From: Eopsaltria australis
Lineage: Eukaryota > Chordata > Aves > Passeriformes > Petroicidae
Length of the DNA stretch: 64,000 nucleotides
NCBI GenBank assembly: GCA_034509425.1
Contig: JAVTVJ010001672.1
Location: 50,174-114,173 of the forward strand
Direction: 5' to 3'
Shown here piece after piece: positions 19,795 to 32,219 of the stretch; position 1 is the first letter of the stretch; the number at the start of each line of letters is the position of its first letter. The notes under the pieces were generated by a model. That model ran no database searches. It was given only the letters and a program-made list of their open reading frames with translations, and had not been told where the DNA came from. Both the position numbers and the translations under genes were made by a program.

Positions 19795-20717
19795 TGTTGG
19801 ACGTTGGATTTTAGTTTTTTTTTCCTCAGGAATTTTTTCTCCCATGGGTTGCTAAGACACAAATGACTGAGCTAATTGCTGAGTACTTAAGAGAACAAAG
19901 CACAAGGCTAGGGGCCTTTCTCCTTGGCAGGGTGCAGCAGAATTGCCCTCATGGAAGCAGGGCTTGACAATGCGAGATTTTGGAGACTGAAAAGCAAGGG
20001 CAGGGGGGAGGTCACGCTCTATTGCTTGGGACCCTGGGAGCTGGACGGTCGGAGCTGCTGTCTGCGGAACACACAGCCCTCTGAGAAGCCAGCACGGAGC
20101 TGCCGGTCTGTCTGCTGTGAGTCTCTGCCCTCTGCCCCATCGGGAGCTGCCTGCCACCAGCCTGTCTCTCCCCCGCTCCTCCTCGCCGCTCCGAGTTTCT
20201 TCGCTACATTGTAGCGTTTTTCCCCCTGCACGTTGGGACCTCTTACCGTCCCCGCTCCCTGTGTCCGGAGATCCTGCTGCGGCACCGACACCAGCCGCCC
20301 CCCGAGGGGCTGTGGAGCAAGGGCTCTTCTCCATCCTTCCCTGCCTCAGGCAGCCGCCATTGCCGTGTGCTACCTGAGCTCACATCAGAGCGCCCCCTGC
20401 AGCCACCGGGGAATCATCACACCCAGAGCGCCCCTGCAGACTGTGACTGGAACTAAACCAAAGGGAAAAGGTGCCTGAAGCCGAGCAGGCTGCCACTGGG
20501 TTTCTGGTTCTGTTTGCTGGTTAAAGTTATAGTTGTTGTTATTTGTTAGCCTTGTTTTAGATATTAGTAAAGAACTGTTATTCCTATTCCCATATCTTTG
20601 CCTGAGAGCCTCTTGATTTCAAATTTATAATAATTCGGAGGGAGAGTGGTTACAGTTTCCCATTCCAAGGGAGTCTCCTGCCTTCCTTAACAGACACCTG
20701 TCCTTCAAACCAGGACA
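19795..20717 (+). mobile_element. solo LTR-B inserted in ERV-3 env
   Basis: Starts TGTTGGACGTTGG and ends ACCAGGACA, 923 bp. Flanking 5-mers CTTTT (19790-19794) and CTTGT (20718-20722) look like a target duplication with one change. Env coding resumes directly after it, so the insertion is younger than ERV-3. Orientation is judged from AGTAAA near the 3' end. Confidence 0.85.
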
Positions 20718-21512
20718 CTTGTGCAGTGGTTAATGCCACAGGAGAAGGCCATTCTTCCTCCATATTGTAGTCACACCAAATTCAGGGAAATAATAGACCC
20801 AAGGATTGCAGCAAAAATGAAATTGACAGGGTGGAATCTGGCTATACCTTTTGGGACAGAGTTGTATTGAATATGTGCTGATGAAGCCTGGAAAATCCTG
20901 CCTGTAAATAAAAATCAGGCTTGTGCCCTTGGGGCTGTGGTCCCAAATATAAAAATATTTGATCAACTTGAAAAACCAAACAAGAGAATAAGAAGACCTC
21001 TTAACCCCCTCATAGAGCGTCCCACCCTTTTCCGTAGTATGGTCATGGCTCTCGTTCCCTCTTATGGAGTGATAGAATTGGAAAAAGCGATTGTAAACAT
21101 CTCAGGTGTTGTTGAACGTATCAAAAGGCATGCTGCAGATGCAATTTCAGCCTTACAGGAAAAAGTTGACAGTGTGTCCCGTGCAGTTATGCAGCACCAG
21201 ATAGCTCTCAATTTCATACTGGCCACACAAGGAGGTGTATGTGCTATTGTTAATACCACCTCTTGTTCCTCTGTGGACCAAAGTGGAAGGGTCAAAAAAG
21301 ATGTGAATGAAATTTGGAGGGGAACTCAAATTTTGCATGAAATAGCTTCCAAAAATGACACCTTAAAATTTCACCAAATCTTTGGCACCCTTACCTCATG
21401 GTTACCAAACTGGGCCTGGATAAAAGAACCATTTATAGTAGCTGTAATTGTAGCTATCATCTGTGTAGTAGCCTGCGTGTCGGCCGGTTGTGTAAACCGA
21501 TTCTGTAAGTAA
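20718..21512 (+). pseudogene. env: ERV-3 env, SU remainder and TM subunit
   Basis: The SU remainder to about 20940 has stops near 20787 and 20880. The 191-codon frame from 20937 starts with a possible SU/TM cleavage site (NKRIRR). It continues with an immunosuppressive-like segment, AVMQHQIALNFILATQGGVC (21184-21243), and a cysteine motif degraded to CX7C. It then has a hydrophobic anchor FIVAVIVAIICVVACVSAG and a short tail to 21512. This gamma-type TM differs clearly from the ERV-2 TM. Confidence 0.75.
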
Positions 21513-21571
21513 TGTAGAATAGAGTAAGGTAGAGTAGAGACTAGACAAAGTAGAGTCTTGTTAGTCTCTAA

Positions 21572-21582
21572 ATGGGGGGAAA
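21572..21582 (+). promoter_or_regulatory. polypurine tract of ERV-3
   Basis: The sequence ATGGGGGGAAA directly precedes the LTR-C start at 21583, the expected place for plus-strand priming. Confidence 0.75.
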
Positions 21583-22043
21583 TGATGCCTGAAGGATTTT
21601 TCTGCTTTTCTCCTAAATACTTCTTACACTGTTCCCTATATTCACAAGTATTAGCATGCATGCTTGTGATACTTTAGGTGTGATAATTAAGCCCGGTTTC
21701 ATGGTGTTGAGTAAGTCTGTAGACTAAACACCCCTGAAACTACATAGAGTTAGAAGACCAATCACTCTGTTTTCGTAAGCCCTCAAGGTCTCCTAGTAAG
21801 ACAGATTTTGTAAACTGGAAGTTAGCCCACCCAAGCCCCTTATTGGGCCCTCCTGGTAGATATGCTAATGTGTAGAGTCTTTAATTGTATACTCAACTGG
21901 GGGGGACGGGGCTTTTTGCAACGCGTTCTACCTGGATGGCAGAAGCCATCGAATGGGATCCTATTAAAATACTGAGGTAAACGACCCCCAACCCACTAAC
22001 CGTGTCTTAGCTTTTATTTCCTAAGACCAGGAAAAAGGCATCA
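21583..22043 (+). mobile_element. 3' LTR-C of ERV-3
   Basis: 461 bp with perfect 8-bp inverted ends (TGATGCCT ... AGGCATCA). It follows the polypurine tract. No second copy exists in the window. Confidence 0.85.
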
Positions 22044-22154
22044 ATGTAATTTCTCTACTGTAAATACACAAGTTGTTTTTATTAAAACAAGGACATGGCA
22101 AGCATTGTTTTCAATCTATGAGAAAGCAGCACCTGTAAACTTCAAAAGGGATGC
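22044..22154. other. short unannotated gap
   Basis: About 110 bp of AT-rich sequence between LTR-C and the next LTR-B. It contains the left target duplication GATGC at 22150-22154. Nothing else was recognised. Confidence 0.6.
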
Positions 22155-23088
22155 TGTTGGAGTTTGGATCTAGATTTTTGATTTTTTTATTCTTCAGGAA
22201 TTTTTCTCCCATGGGTTGCTAAGGGACAAATGGCTGGGCTAATGGCTGGGTACTTAAGAGAACAAAGCACATGGCTAGGGCCTTTCTCCTTGGCAGGGCG
22301 GGGCAGAATCCCGCTCATGGAAGCAGGGCCTGACAACTCGAGATTTTGGGGACTGAAAAAGCAAGGGCGGGGGGAGGGCTGCCTCTTGCTCGGGACCCTG
22401 AGAGCTGGAAGGTTGGAGCTACTGTCTGCTGAACCCATGGCCTCTGAGAAGCCAGCACGGAGCTGCCGGTCTGTCTGCTGTTATTTTTTTTCCCTCTACC
22501 CCACATCGGGAGCTGAGCTGCCTGCCACCAGCCTGTCTCTCCCCCGCTCCGCCACGTCACTCCGAGTTTTTTGCTACATTGTAACTGGGCTCCCCCTGCA
22601 CGCATGGACCTCCTGCTGTCCCAGCTCGCTGTGTCCAGAGATCCTGCTGCGGCACCGACACCAGCCGCCCCCCGAGGGTCTGTGAAACAAAGGCTCTCCT
22701 CCGTCCCTCCCTGCCTCGGGCAGCCGCCATTGCTGTTGTGCTAGCTGAGCTCACGCCAGAGCGCCCCCTGCAGCCACCGGGGAATTGCCACACCCAGAGC
22801 GCCCCCTGCAGGCTTTGACTGGAACTGCACCAAATTGAAAAGGTGCAGAAGCTAAGCAGGCTGCCACTGGGTTTCTGGTTCTGTTTGTTGGTTAACGTTA
22901 TAGTTGTTGTTATTTGTTATCTTTGTTTTAGATATTAGTAAAGATCTGTTATTCCTATTCCCATATCTTTGCCTGAGGGCCTCTTGATTTCAAATTTATA
23001 ATAATTCGGAGGGAGAGGGGTTACAGTTTCCCATTCCAAGGGAGGCTCCTGCCTTCCTTAGAAGACACCTGTCTTTTAAACCAAGACA
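22155..23088 (+). mobile_element. solo LTR-B
   Basis: Starts TGTTGGAGTTTGG and ends ACCAAGACA, 934 bp, flanked by a perfect 5-bp duplication GATGC (22150-22154, 23089-23093). Inside is a ~40-bp repeat unit with GCGCCCCCTGCAG. Confidence 0.9.
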
Positions 23089-23093
23089 GATGC

Positions 23094-24366
23094 ATACATC
23101 CTAAATTCACTTTGTGCCGTATAAAATTTTAACAATTATGGGAAGGGGGAAAATAAGTCAATTCAGTCAAAATAGAAGTCAGACTTATACTGAATACAAA
23201 ATAAGTCTCTAATCTCAAAGACTCCCTAAGAGTCACACTTTTTTTTCTGGGATATCAGTTTAGAGGTGTTTAAACTATGTTAACATCCAAACCACATGTG
23301 CCATACTGTGTCTCTTAAGCCATCAAGGGGAGCCTCAGTGGTCAACAAGCAGATCCACCTTTTGGAGGAGCAGCTGGACACTGAGTACAATTGCTTCTCA
23401 ACCCTGTTTCACCGCATCTGTCAAAAAGATGCAACTGCTTTTTGTTTGAGCAAGAACACTAAAGAATTCTGATTTCTATTTATCAATAATCTAAAATCTA
23501 ATTACAATTATACTACAACATAAGGAAAAAGAAAACCTGAGATTGTCTATTTTGCTCTATAAACTTCTTTCTTGAAAGGCATAAAAAAAAATTAATTTTG
23601 CATTCCTTGACGTCTCTATTTTCTGCTTTATTTGCTTATATGTCCAACATCAGACACACCAATCTACTCTGCAGCTGCCCCAGAAGGATCAGTATCAATG
23701 CAGGAGCAATTGTTCCTGAGATTTGAAATCAACAGTAACTGAATGTAATTTAGGCACCCGAAGAGGAGCTGTAAGAACTTCTGACACCTTTCCTAGACCA
23801 GTGCTCTGAGAAAGAAGCAGCAATAAGTTAACTCCTCCCATCCGAGATCTAGCCATTCTTTTCTATATTTTAGAACTGGGAGGATTAGAATCAAGGTTTC
23901 TCCTCTCATTCTCAGTTGTTTCTCCAACTGTTGGTTTGCAGTAGGATGTGTTAGATGAACAGATTTTTTTCTTTCCTCTTTCAAGTGCTGCATTTTAGCC
24001 CTTATTTAGCTGAGGACAGCTTTGAAATATTCTTACAGCCTTTTTTCACAGGAAAGAATCTTCATATAAAAGTAAGTCAAAAGTTTTTTCTGAAGCATCT
24101 CTTACTAAGTACAAGTTCACACTAAGTATTAAAATAGACTAAGCAAAAGAGTTCTAGTTCCTAAAAATAGCTTTAGTTAGAGGTTCAAAAAGCTTCCTGT
24201 CTGCCCTCTAGTACTGCTTAAAAATTAAGAACTAATTCCTTATCTTTTTATTTGTTTATTTTCACCCAGCACAGAAAAAGAAGCCACCTGTCTTATAAGG
24301 TAGCTTTGAACATTAAAATATATCAATATGTATGTTCTGATTTCAATAAGCTATAGTTGGAAATGA
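23094..24366. other. AT-rich region, nothing recognised
   Basis: About 1.3 kb of AT-rich sequence between two solo LTRs. Open frames are short and show no conserved motif. No RNA gene was seen. Confidence 0.6.
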
Positions 24367-24371
24367 CTGAA

Positions 24372-25994
24372 TGTAGTGGTTTTAGTTCGCCTATTTAGGT
24401 TTGTGGCTGAATGCCAGCACACTTACTTAAATTTACTTGATTGCTTGTTGTGAGATAAGGATTAGGAGTAGGCAAAGCAGGCTCAAACTTTATAAAGTAC
24501 AAAGAAGATTTATTAATATATCTAAGACAAAGGGAAAAAGAAAAAAAACTCAAGAAAAACTAGAACAAACTCTCCAGACCACTCCTCCTTCCCCACCTCT
24601 CCATTTCATTCTCTCTGACAACATACAAAAGACAACACTTCGACTTCCAGTCAGTTTACCACTTCAGAAACAGCTCTTGTTCTAGTTCATTTAGGGAGCG
24701 AAGTTTCTTTTGCTTACACCATGGATCTTCTATAAGAAAAATACAGTTTTTATGGGTCTTCTGTCTCACTATTAACCGCCACCTGGAGCAAAGTCTAGCT
24801 TAATGGTGGATCCCTCCCACACCAGTAGCCTTCCCACAGCCACTTGGGTGGGTTATGAACAGTCTACAGGGTACTTGTTTTAAGGATGCCCAGTTCAATT
24901 GCAGCAACAAAGAAAATCCCTTCTTCTGTGCTTAGCAACACAGGTTCTCCTGACAACTCAGGTTCTCTAGCATTTTCCCTGGGACCAGAGCTCTGAATCA
25001 CAGCCTCTCCTCTCTCTTAGTCCTAGTTTCTCATCAAGCTGTACTTTTTCAACACTTACTTGTCTGTACTTAGGTATTTCAGTTCATTGGCTGCAATAAG
25101 AACCTCACATCCCCCTTTTGACTATATCTTCATATATTACAGAGAATTTATTAGCTCAGTCTCCAACCATGGTTCTCTAAAAGAGTTTTCAGCTTCACTC
25201 TTGAAGCAACTTCCCATGCACCCCCTTGTGAGTATTAGTTTTGCTTTCTTCACTGACTGTAAAGTCTCTGCGCTGCACTATGTAGGTGTCCTCACTCGTT
25301 CCTCTCTCTGCGAGGAAGGATGGGTGTCTGTGAGTTTAGTCCAGGCATGGAGAGAGTTAATCTCTGTCTCTCTCTCTCCGGCAGTGTGAGGACCACGTGC
25401 TCTTTACCAGGCTTCTTAAACAGGTCCGAGCTAGATGCCAGACGCTCTCAAGAGTCTCTCTGCTTGGCTCAGCCAAGCTGGCTCGGCCTAGTAAGGCCAT
25501 CTAGGCCTGAAGTGACAGAGCAGGGCCTGGCCCGAGCTAGATAAAGTCCGGCCTAGTCTTTGCCTAGCCCAGAGCAAAGGCCTGGCTCTCCCTCTCGTGT
25601 AGCTAGCACACCGGCTGAGTTGTATCTGCTGAAGATTCCAGCCGTTCCTCCCCCATGCCTACCCGGCTGCAGCAGCACGGCTGCCGTAAAACTTCCCCCC
25701 CCCCCCCCCGTCCCTCCTTCGGAAGGAGGTAGAGGGGGGCCTTACCAGTGAGAGAAGCAAGAGCTGCTCCTCTTTACACAGCAGCAGCAAGTCCAAAGAG
25801 GAAGAGCGTCAGAGAGTCTCTGCTTATATATAGTTTTTTCCTCGAAGGCAGATCAACTTTTTAATTAGTTTACCTACTTATTAACCCTTAAAACTACCTG
25901 ATTATTGGCTCTCTCTCGCAGGAAGGAAGTTGTATGCCTTCCTGCAGCACAGACTACTTCCTAGATTTTGACCCTTCTAGCCTAACCTAAGACA
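24372..25994 (-). mobile_element. solo LTR-D, minus orientation
   Basis: 1623 bp, starting TGTAGTGGTTTT and ending AACCTAAGACA on the plus strand, with perfect 5-bp duplication CTGAA (24367-24371, 25995-25999). Read on the minus strand it has a TATA-like ATATATA (near 25832) and AATAAA (near 24519). A C-run lies near 25686-25700. It is an uninterrupted family copy; the minus-strand copies at 33040 and 51880 are split by other LTRs. Confidence 0.92.
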
Positions 25995-25999
25995 CTGAA

Positions 26000-27252
26000 A
26001 AATGTGCCAAATAAATCACATGTGATTTGGAAAAAACAGTTTCTGGTGGAACCCATAAGAATTTGAAATACCAGCAATGTATGGTAACTATTATTTGTGC
26101 AATGACCAGCTTTAACAACCCATGGTGCCCACTTTGAGTTCTTTGACAATAGTCCCTTACAAGGGTACTAACAAGCCCAGTATAAACACATCCAAATCCT
26201 TTTAAGCTCTTATCCTTTTACTTTCCCTTGCCTCATCCTCCCCTAATCACCTTCATCCCTCTCTTTCTTCACCTTTGGTTCCTCCCCTTAACAACCCATA
26301 CTAAACTTTGAACAATCCCTAGCTGCTCTTCACTGTATCCTGTAATGTCACTCAGTCTGCACAGTTCTCCTGAGGTCTGCTCTTGTTGACTCATCTTGAA
26401 GTGTTTCATAATCAGTGCTGGAGCTCTCCTGGAGGGAGCCAGGGCAGAGTGTCTCTGCCTCTTACCGGGCTGTTGAGGTTGTTCTCCCTGCCACTGCACA
26501 TCTCTGCTCCTTCATGTTTGTGTGGATGAGCCTCTTATGGGCCAGTCTCCCCCTGTGACAGCCCTGGGAGCAGCTCTGTGTGTGTGGAGATCCCCTCCAT
26601 AAAACATAATAGAGCATGCTTTGCCTTTTGGTCTGTGACCCAGGCCTGGGGGCACCCTGGAGAGGCTGTGGTTTGACAGGCAGTTCTGCAGAAGGACACA
26701 GGGGGAGCTGTGCTGCCCACCTGTCAGGGGCTCTGCTGCTGCTTTCCGTTTCCCTGAAATGCCACCTGCCATTAGCACCTCCCTCTACACTGCTCCAGTT
26801 CCACTTTGAAATAAAAATGAAGGACTACAAAAATCCTACAACCACACACTACAAATCATACATAGCACATGACAAAGTAACTGTTAGAGCCAGCAGGATG
26901 TACAGAAGAGCTGTAGCTGTGTGTGATGTGTTCAAAGCTACATACTGTGTGCATTTCCTATTAACACATATACAGGGTAAAATCCATGAAGTTTCTTGCT
27001 TTACATCAGTAAGACTAAAAGCAAAAATAAACTTCCTTTCTTTGTCTTGAGGCATCTTGGTGCAAAGACAGAACTTAGTTGACTGACGTTAATCAGAGAG
27101 AAAATGATAAGCCATCAGAACAAAACTGAACACCCACTCACACACATATACATACACATGCTGGCCAAGTGAGACACTGATTTTCTAAAAAATAAATTTG
27201 GGATTTGTTGGTTGGTAGTCTGACAATAAGCCATTACACATTAGCATTCAAC
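26000..27252. other. unannotated region
   Basis: About 1.25 kb between LTR-D and LTR-B with no supported gene. The ORFs around 26500-27050 are short and lack conserved motifs. Confidence 0.55.
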
Positions 27253-27257
27253 CTACC

Positions 27258-28213
27258 TGTTGGAGGTTGGATTTAGTTTTTCCTCAGGAATTTTTCTCCC
27301 ATGGGTTGCTAAGAGACTAATGACTGAGCTAATATCTGAGTACTTAAGAGAACAAAGCACAAGGCTAGGGGCCTTTCCCCTTGGCAGGGTGGGGCAGAAT
27401 CGCCCTCATGGAAGCAGAGCCTGAAAACGCGAGATTTTGGAGACTGAAAAGCAAGGGCAGGGGGGAGGTCACTCTCTCTTGCTCAGGACCTTCGGAGCTG
27501 GACGGTCGGAACTGCTGTCTGCTGAACCCACGGCCCCCTGAGAAGCCAACACGGAGCAGCCAGTCTGTCTGCTGTGAGTCTCTGCCCTCTGCCCCATCGG
27601 GAGCTGCCTGCCACCAGCCTGTCTCTCCCCCGCTCCTCCTCGCCGCTCCGAGTTTCTTCGCTACATTGTAGCGTTTTTCCCCCTGCACGTTGGGACCTCT
27701 TACCGTCCCCGCTCCCTGTGTCCGGAGATCCTGCTGCGGCACCGACACCAGCTGCCCCCCGAGGGGCTGTGGAGCAAGGGCTCTTCTCCATCCTTCCCTG
27801 CCTCAGGCAGCCGCCATTGCCGTGTGCTACCTGAGCTCACATCAGAGCACCTCCTGCAGGCACCGGGGAATCATCACACCCAGAGCGCCCCCTGCAGGCA
27901 CCGGGGAATCGTCACACCCAGAGCGCCCCCTGCAGGCTGTGACTGGAACTGCACCAAAAGAGAAAGGTGCCTGAAGCCGAGCAGGCTGCCACTGGGTTTC
28001 TGGTTCTGTTTGTTGGTTAACACCATAGCTGTTGTTATTTGTTATCTTTGTTTTAGATATTAGTAAAGAACTGTTATTCCTATTCCCATGTCTTTGCCTG
28101 AGAGCCTCTTGATTTCAAATTTATAATAATTCGGAGGGAGAGGGGTTACAGTTTCCCATTCCAAGGGAGGTTCCTGCCTTCCTTAACAAACACCTGTCCT
28201 TCAAACCAGGACA
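27258..28213 (+). mobile_element. solo LTR-B with extra internal repeat
   Basis: 956 bp, TGTTGGAGGTTGG ... ACCAGGACA, with perfect 5-bp duplication CTACC (27253-27257, 28214-28218). Between about 27845 and 27945 it has three copies of a ~40-bp unit (GCGCCCCCTGCAGGCACCGG), one more than the other copies, explaining its greater length. Confidence 0.92.
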
Positions 28214-28218
28214 CTACC

Positions 28219-28795
28219 TTCATTTCAAACTATTATAAAAGTGTAGATACACACTGTACATATTATTCTGGTGTGGATACTACTTTACATACAAATAATA
28301 TTGTGTACGCACATACTTATCATTTCCACAAGCCTGTAACAATTTTATTTTCCTGGAATAAACATGGGTAGCATTTACAAAAGGTGTAAAAATTGTAGTC
28401 TTTTTCTAAATTTAACACGTGTATTTCAATTCTTCTCCAGAGAGTCTGTCTTTAAGCTACCCCTGAGTAAACCTATTCTTTGAAACATATCTCAACAAGC
28501 TCAAGCACATTTTTATAAATGCACAAAAACCAGCATATTATGTCTAAAAAAACCAGGAAAGGTTTCCTTTCTGAGAGAAATAAAAGCATTTTTTTTCTTG
28601 ACTGAAAAAAAAAAACAGTGTCACAAAGCCACTCTGTGCCGAAACCTTATCACATTTTCTGCTCTGCATTCATGGCAGTCCTCAAACTACTGTGGTAAGT
28701 TATTTTTATTTTTTCTATATTAGTATATTATTAAATATAAAACCTATCATTATAACTTCAATACACATAGCTCCTTATGAAAGAAATATCTTTTT
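28219..28795. other. AT-rich region, nothing recognised
   Basis: About 580 bp, very AT-rich, with A and T runs. No coding or RNA feature was seen. Confidence 0.6.
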
Positions 28796-28800
28796 ATAAC

Positions 28801-29502
28801 TGTGGCAGGATGTTTACCCCATTACATCCTCTTCCTATGTGCCACAAATAACAGATGCACAAAGAGATAATCCAAGGGCTGGAAGGCCCAGCAGGGGTCA
28901 TCTCTGGCGCCAGAGGGCTCAAGCCTCAGCTAAGAATTAACATCTTAGTCTGCAGAGCTGATGGGAGGAGAGATAAAAGAAAATTGCTGACTTAAGAATC
29001 ATGGTTTTACACTATAAAAGATACACGAGCTATCACTGAGGCAGAAGTCTCTCACACCCTAAACTGTTTGAAGCTTCTTCCCGAAGATTGGACGCAGGCT
29101 TCGTGGTTACTTCCCCAGGGATTGAGGGAAAGGATCTTGATGTGCTGCACCAACAAATTGGATGGTAAGATACATTGAATCCTAAGCTTATGCTATTTCT
29201 TCGCTAGCTGTAACTGAAAAGGGTACCATTCTTGTGCACTGTATATATTAAACTACTAGTAGTCTTTCTTTTTGTTTTATGCCTGTGTAGTATTGGTTTT
29301 CTTTTAAGTCTTATATCTGTTAGTTTCCCCATCTATTAATAAATGTTTCATTCTATAATAGACAGAATCAGTCATCATTAAAAGAACTTATACACGAAAG
29401 TGGGTTTTGGGGTGCTGGCTACCTCAATAAGGTTACTACCTACTGCCAAGGCCTGGGCAGGAGGCAAGGACTGATATTTAACTCCCACATCCATTCGTAA
29501 CA
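28801..29502 (+). mobile_element. solo LTR-K
   Basis: 702 bp, TGTGGCAGGATG ... CCATTCGTAACA, with 5-bp duplication ATAAC (28796-28800, 29503-29507). A TATA-like TATAAAAG lies near 29015 and AATAAA near 29337. Its last ~60 bp match the palindrome arms at 281-380, so ERV-7 belongs to this family. The insertion site itself held a near-tandem TTTTTATAAC, which makes the flanks look even more alike. Confidence 0.85.
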
Positions 29503-30317
29503 ATAACTTTTTATAACCGACAGATCTGCATTTTTATACAGATATCAAAGTACTTCAGTAAATTCCTTTTCAAAAATATGCCTTCCCAAAAATGAGAAGA
29601 GACTATGCAAGGCACAAATCTGGCTCTGGAGATCTACTGTACACCGAGCTAAAGTCAATTTGTCTAAATGGGGCACGTGACCATTTATTTTGAGGGAACA
29701 CCATCACAAATGGGAGAACATGAACTGGAGAAAATGATAAGACATTGTACACAAAGGACTAAAGGGCACAAGAGTATGGAGCTAGACTGTGAGAAAGTTT
29801 TCAGAGATGGAATAAATGCCATTATCACTCTGCAAGTGGACTTAGGAGATTCAGATTTTTTTTACTGTAAATAGTTGCCATAAGAATGGTTTCACAGTCT
29901 GCCCAAAATTAGAGGAAATATTTAGCTGCTTCATGTATTCCAAATAAAGAGGAAGAACTTTCCCCAACTTTCTTCAGAAAAGGAGTTAGCTACTCCTCTT
30001 GCCCTCACCACCATTTCCTTTTTTTTTTATTTTGCAAGAATCTGATACACTGAAACTTCCCCACTTAAATTATATTAAATTTCTTGTTCTATAAACTCTT
30101 TGATCAGTGGATTAGCTATTCCAATATTTCAACAGGTAATAATTTATATCTATTGGTCAGTTTTTGAATATTACTATACTTAGAAGAGTATGTTTACAAT
30201 TAAGGTCTTTCTTTAAAAAAAAGGCCAACATGAAAAAATGAATAAAAATACTACTTCTCAACACTTCTTTATTTCACAAAGAGCTAAATTGCTTTGGAAA
30301 AAAAAAAAAAAAGTTGA

Positions 30318-30472
30318 TAGAATTACATCTGTTTTGAAGAGGAGAGGAAAGGAAGTATCCTACCCATGCTACCCAGAATCATGCAGCAAATCAATTATGA
30401 GCAGGGAATTGACAAAGTTCAAACTGATAAGAATGTTCACACTATATGTATAAAACAGACCTCTTTTTCACC
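30318..30472 (+). repeat. left arm of a distant inverted repeat
   Basis: About 155 bp matching the reverse complement of 31691-31834 at high identity. The text (GTTTTGAAGAGGAGAGGAAA then GCAGGGAATTGA) is vaguely like the core of ancient vertebrate SINEs of the MIR/CORE type. That family call is a guess. Confidence 0.65.
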
Positions 30473-30816
30473 TAATGGATTAGATTGATGAGAACCTTAG
30501 GATAACATTTTAATTCTGTAGTTTAGAAATCACCTCCAAAATAAAAACATCTAATATTTCACAGAAGTTTATAAGCATTCAATATTTATACAAACTTGGA
30601 TACTTGCAAGTCTTGACTTAGGATAAACATGACTTAGCAAAAAATCAAAACATCAGTGTGTTATCAACAGATATACACACTACTTTAAACTGAGAGGGAA
30701 ATAGACTTTCTCTTTCAGACTTTATAGCTTATATGAATAGGAATGTAGCACATGATCCCAGGAATAAAGACAGATTCAAAAGTTACTAGAGTTTTAACAG
30801 TAAAGGGAAAGAAACA

Positions 30817-30842
30817 ATTAGATAGATAGATAGATGATAGAT
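30817..30842 (+). repeat. TAGA microsatellite
   Basis: A run of TAGATAGATAGATAGAT followed by GATAG, about 25 bp. Confidence 0.85.
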
Positions 30843-31690
30843 GAAAGAGCAACAATTGTTTTCACTGATTTTACTCATTGCATGTTCATTATATAAAATA
30901 CTCTATGATTTTAATACTTCTAAATTGGATGTATTTTATTTTTTACTAAAATCTAGCCAGTCATCAGAAATAAAGCTCACTGGCACCTCTTACTTTAATT
31001 CTGATTACAAAAAGAAACAACATAATGTGTATTTGAATTTCTAACATTACATACTTTAAACTTGAAGAAAAGAGCAAAACAGCTTTTTTTGTTGAAGTTA
31101 GAACATTATTTCCGTATATTCAAGCATAGAAAAAGCCATTTAAGTTTTAACAAGTAAATTCATAGGTATCATATTATGCTGCTGGAAAGCTAAAGTGGTT
31201 AAGAGGCTAGATGTGTCAAGTAAATTGAATTATTCACTAACTTCCACATAAATGGGAGCATACATCTCATACGAGACAGTCATTTATGTGAGCCTGGAAA
31301 GAGAGGAGGGATACAAGAACAATGACAGCAGCGCATTTCCACAGAGCATACAAAATATTTATCAGCATTTTTTTCTTCTTTGAATCACTATCATGCATGT
31401 TTATTTTGCTTAATGGGCATCTGCCTTCTATGAAAACCATGAATACACTCTACAGCAAATCATATCCAGCACTAAATACTTTTGCCACTTTCCTCACTAC
31501 ATACGTACTATGTGTGACAAGTTTTCTCAGCTTGAGGAAGTCTTTCCCACCCTTCTTCACTTCCCTTGCAAGGTTTAGAGTTTTGGGGGCTTTTTTTGCC
31601 TTTGGCCACACTCATATCCTCTTACTGTCAGGAATAATTTATATGAATTTATTCCAAGACTCCATAAATACCGGATCTAATCCATTAGTT

Positions 31691-31834
31691 GAAAAAGAGA
31701 TCAGTTATTAAATATGTAGTGTGAGCATTCTTTTCAGTTATGAGCTTGGTCAATTCCCTGTTCATAATTGATTTGCTGCATGATTCTGGGTAAGATACTT
31801 CCTTTCCTCTCCTCTTCAAAACAGATGTAATTAT
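31691..31834 (-). repeat. right arm of the distant inverted repeat
   Basis: The reverse-complement partner of 30318-30472, about 1.2 kb away. It is slightly shorter because of small gaps. Confidence 0.65.
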
Positions 31835-32219
31835 TCTTCTCCAGAAAGAATAGACAAGAGCTTCTTGTAAATGATAGCAAAACATGCACAATTCAATCTG
31901 TAACCACACTGAAATGGCCTATATGTCAAAAATAGAATCATCTTCAAGCTGCATAAATATTAAACTAAACAGAATAAAAAATCATATATTATATATATAG
32001 AATTTATTTTCAAATTTCTGTGCCCAAAAAAACTTAATTATTTTAAAATACATCAAGGAGACTGAGTTTCCTTTCCTAACAAAACAAGGGGTAGTTCCAG
32101 CTGAGCATGTCTTACACTAATCACACTTAATGATAAAGAGTCCATTCACTTTAAACAGAGAGCGAGATTCCTCAAATATCTAATTATGCTACATTTCAGA
32201 TTGTGCTGTGTGTTTTAAT

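Larger units (their letters stand above)
17050..22043 (+). mobile_element. ERV-3, 3' half of a gammaretrovirus-like provirus
   Basis: It starts abruptly inside pol at the ERV-2 border and runs through RNase H, integrase and env to an LTR-C with perfect 8-bp terminal inverted repeats. The 5' LTR, gag, pro and most of RT are absent. It is interrupted by a solo LTR-B at 19795-20717 and by an intron-like segment at 18235-18665. Confidence 0.85.
29508..32219. other. AT-rich region, no gene seen
   Basis: About 2.7 kb of AT-rich DNA containing a pair of inverted repeats and a short GATA-type microsatellite. The 68-codon frame at 29668-29874 has no recognised motif and was not accepted as a gene. 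Confidence 0.55.

Noticed and set aside
25060..25389. 109-codon ORF in LTR-D
   Set aside because: It is on the strand opposite the LTR and is altered in other copies. It is best seen as LTR sequence.
27574..27834. 86-codon ORF shared by two LTR-B copies (also at 20117-20377)
   Set aside because: The identity reflects the shared LTR. The third copy does not keep the frame and there is no protein motif.
28789..29517. 11-bp duplication CTTTTTATAAC around LTR-K
   Set aside because: Using it would put the 3' end beyond the CA terminus. The 5-bp ATAAC duplication fits TG...CA ends, and the longer match is a pre-existing near-tandem repeat.
29668..29874. 68-codon ORF in AT-rich DNA
   Set aside because: It looks mildly protein-like but has no known domain, no neighbours and no signals. 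Chance cannot be excluded.
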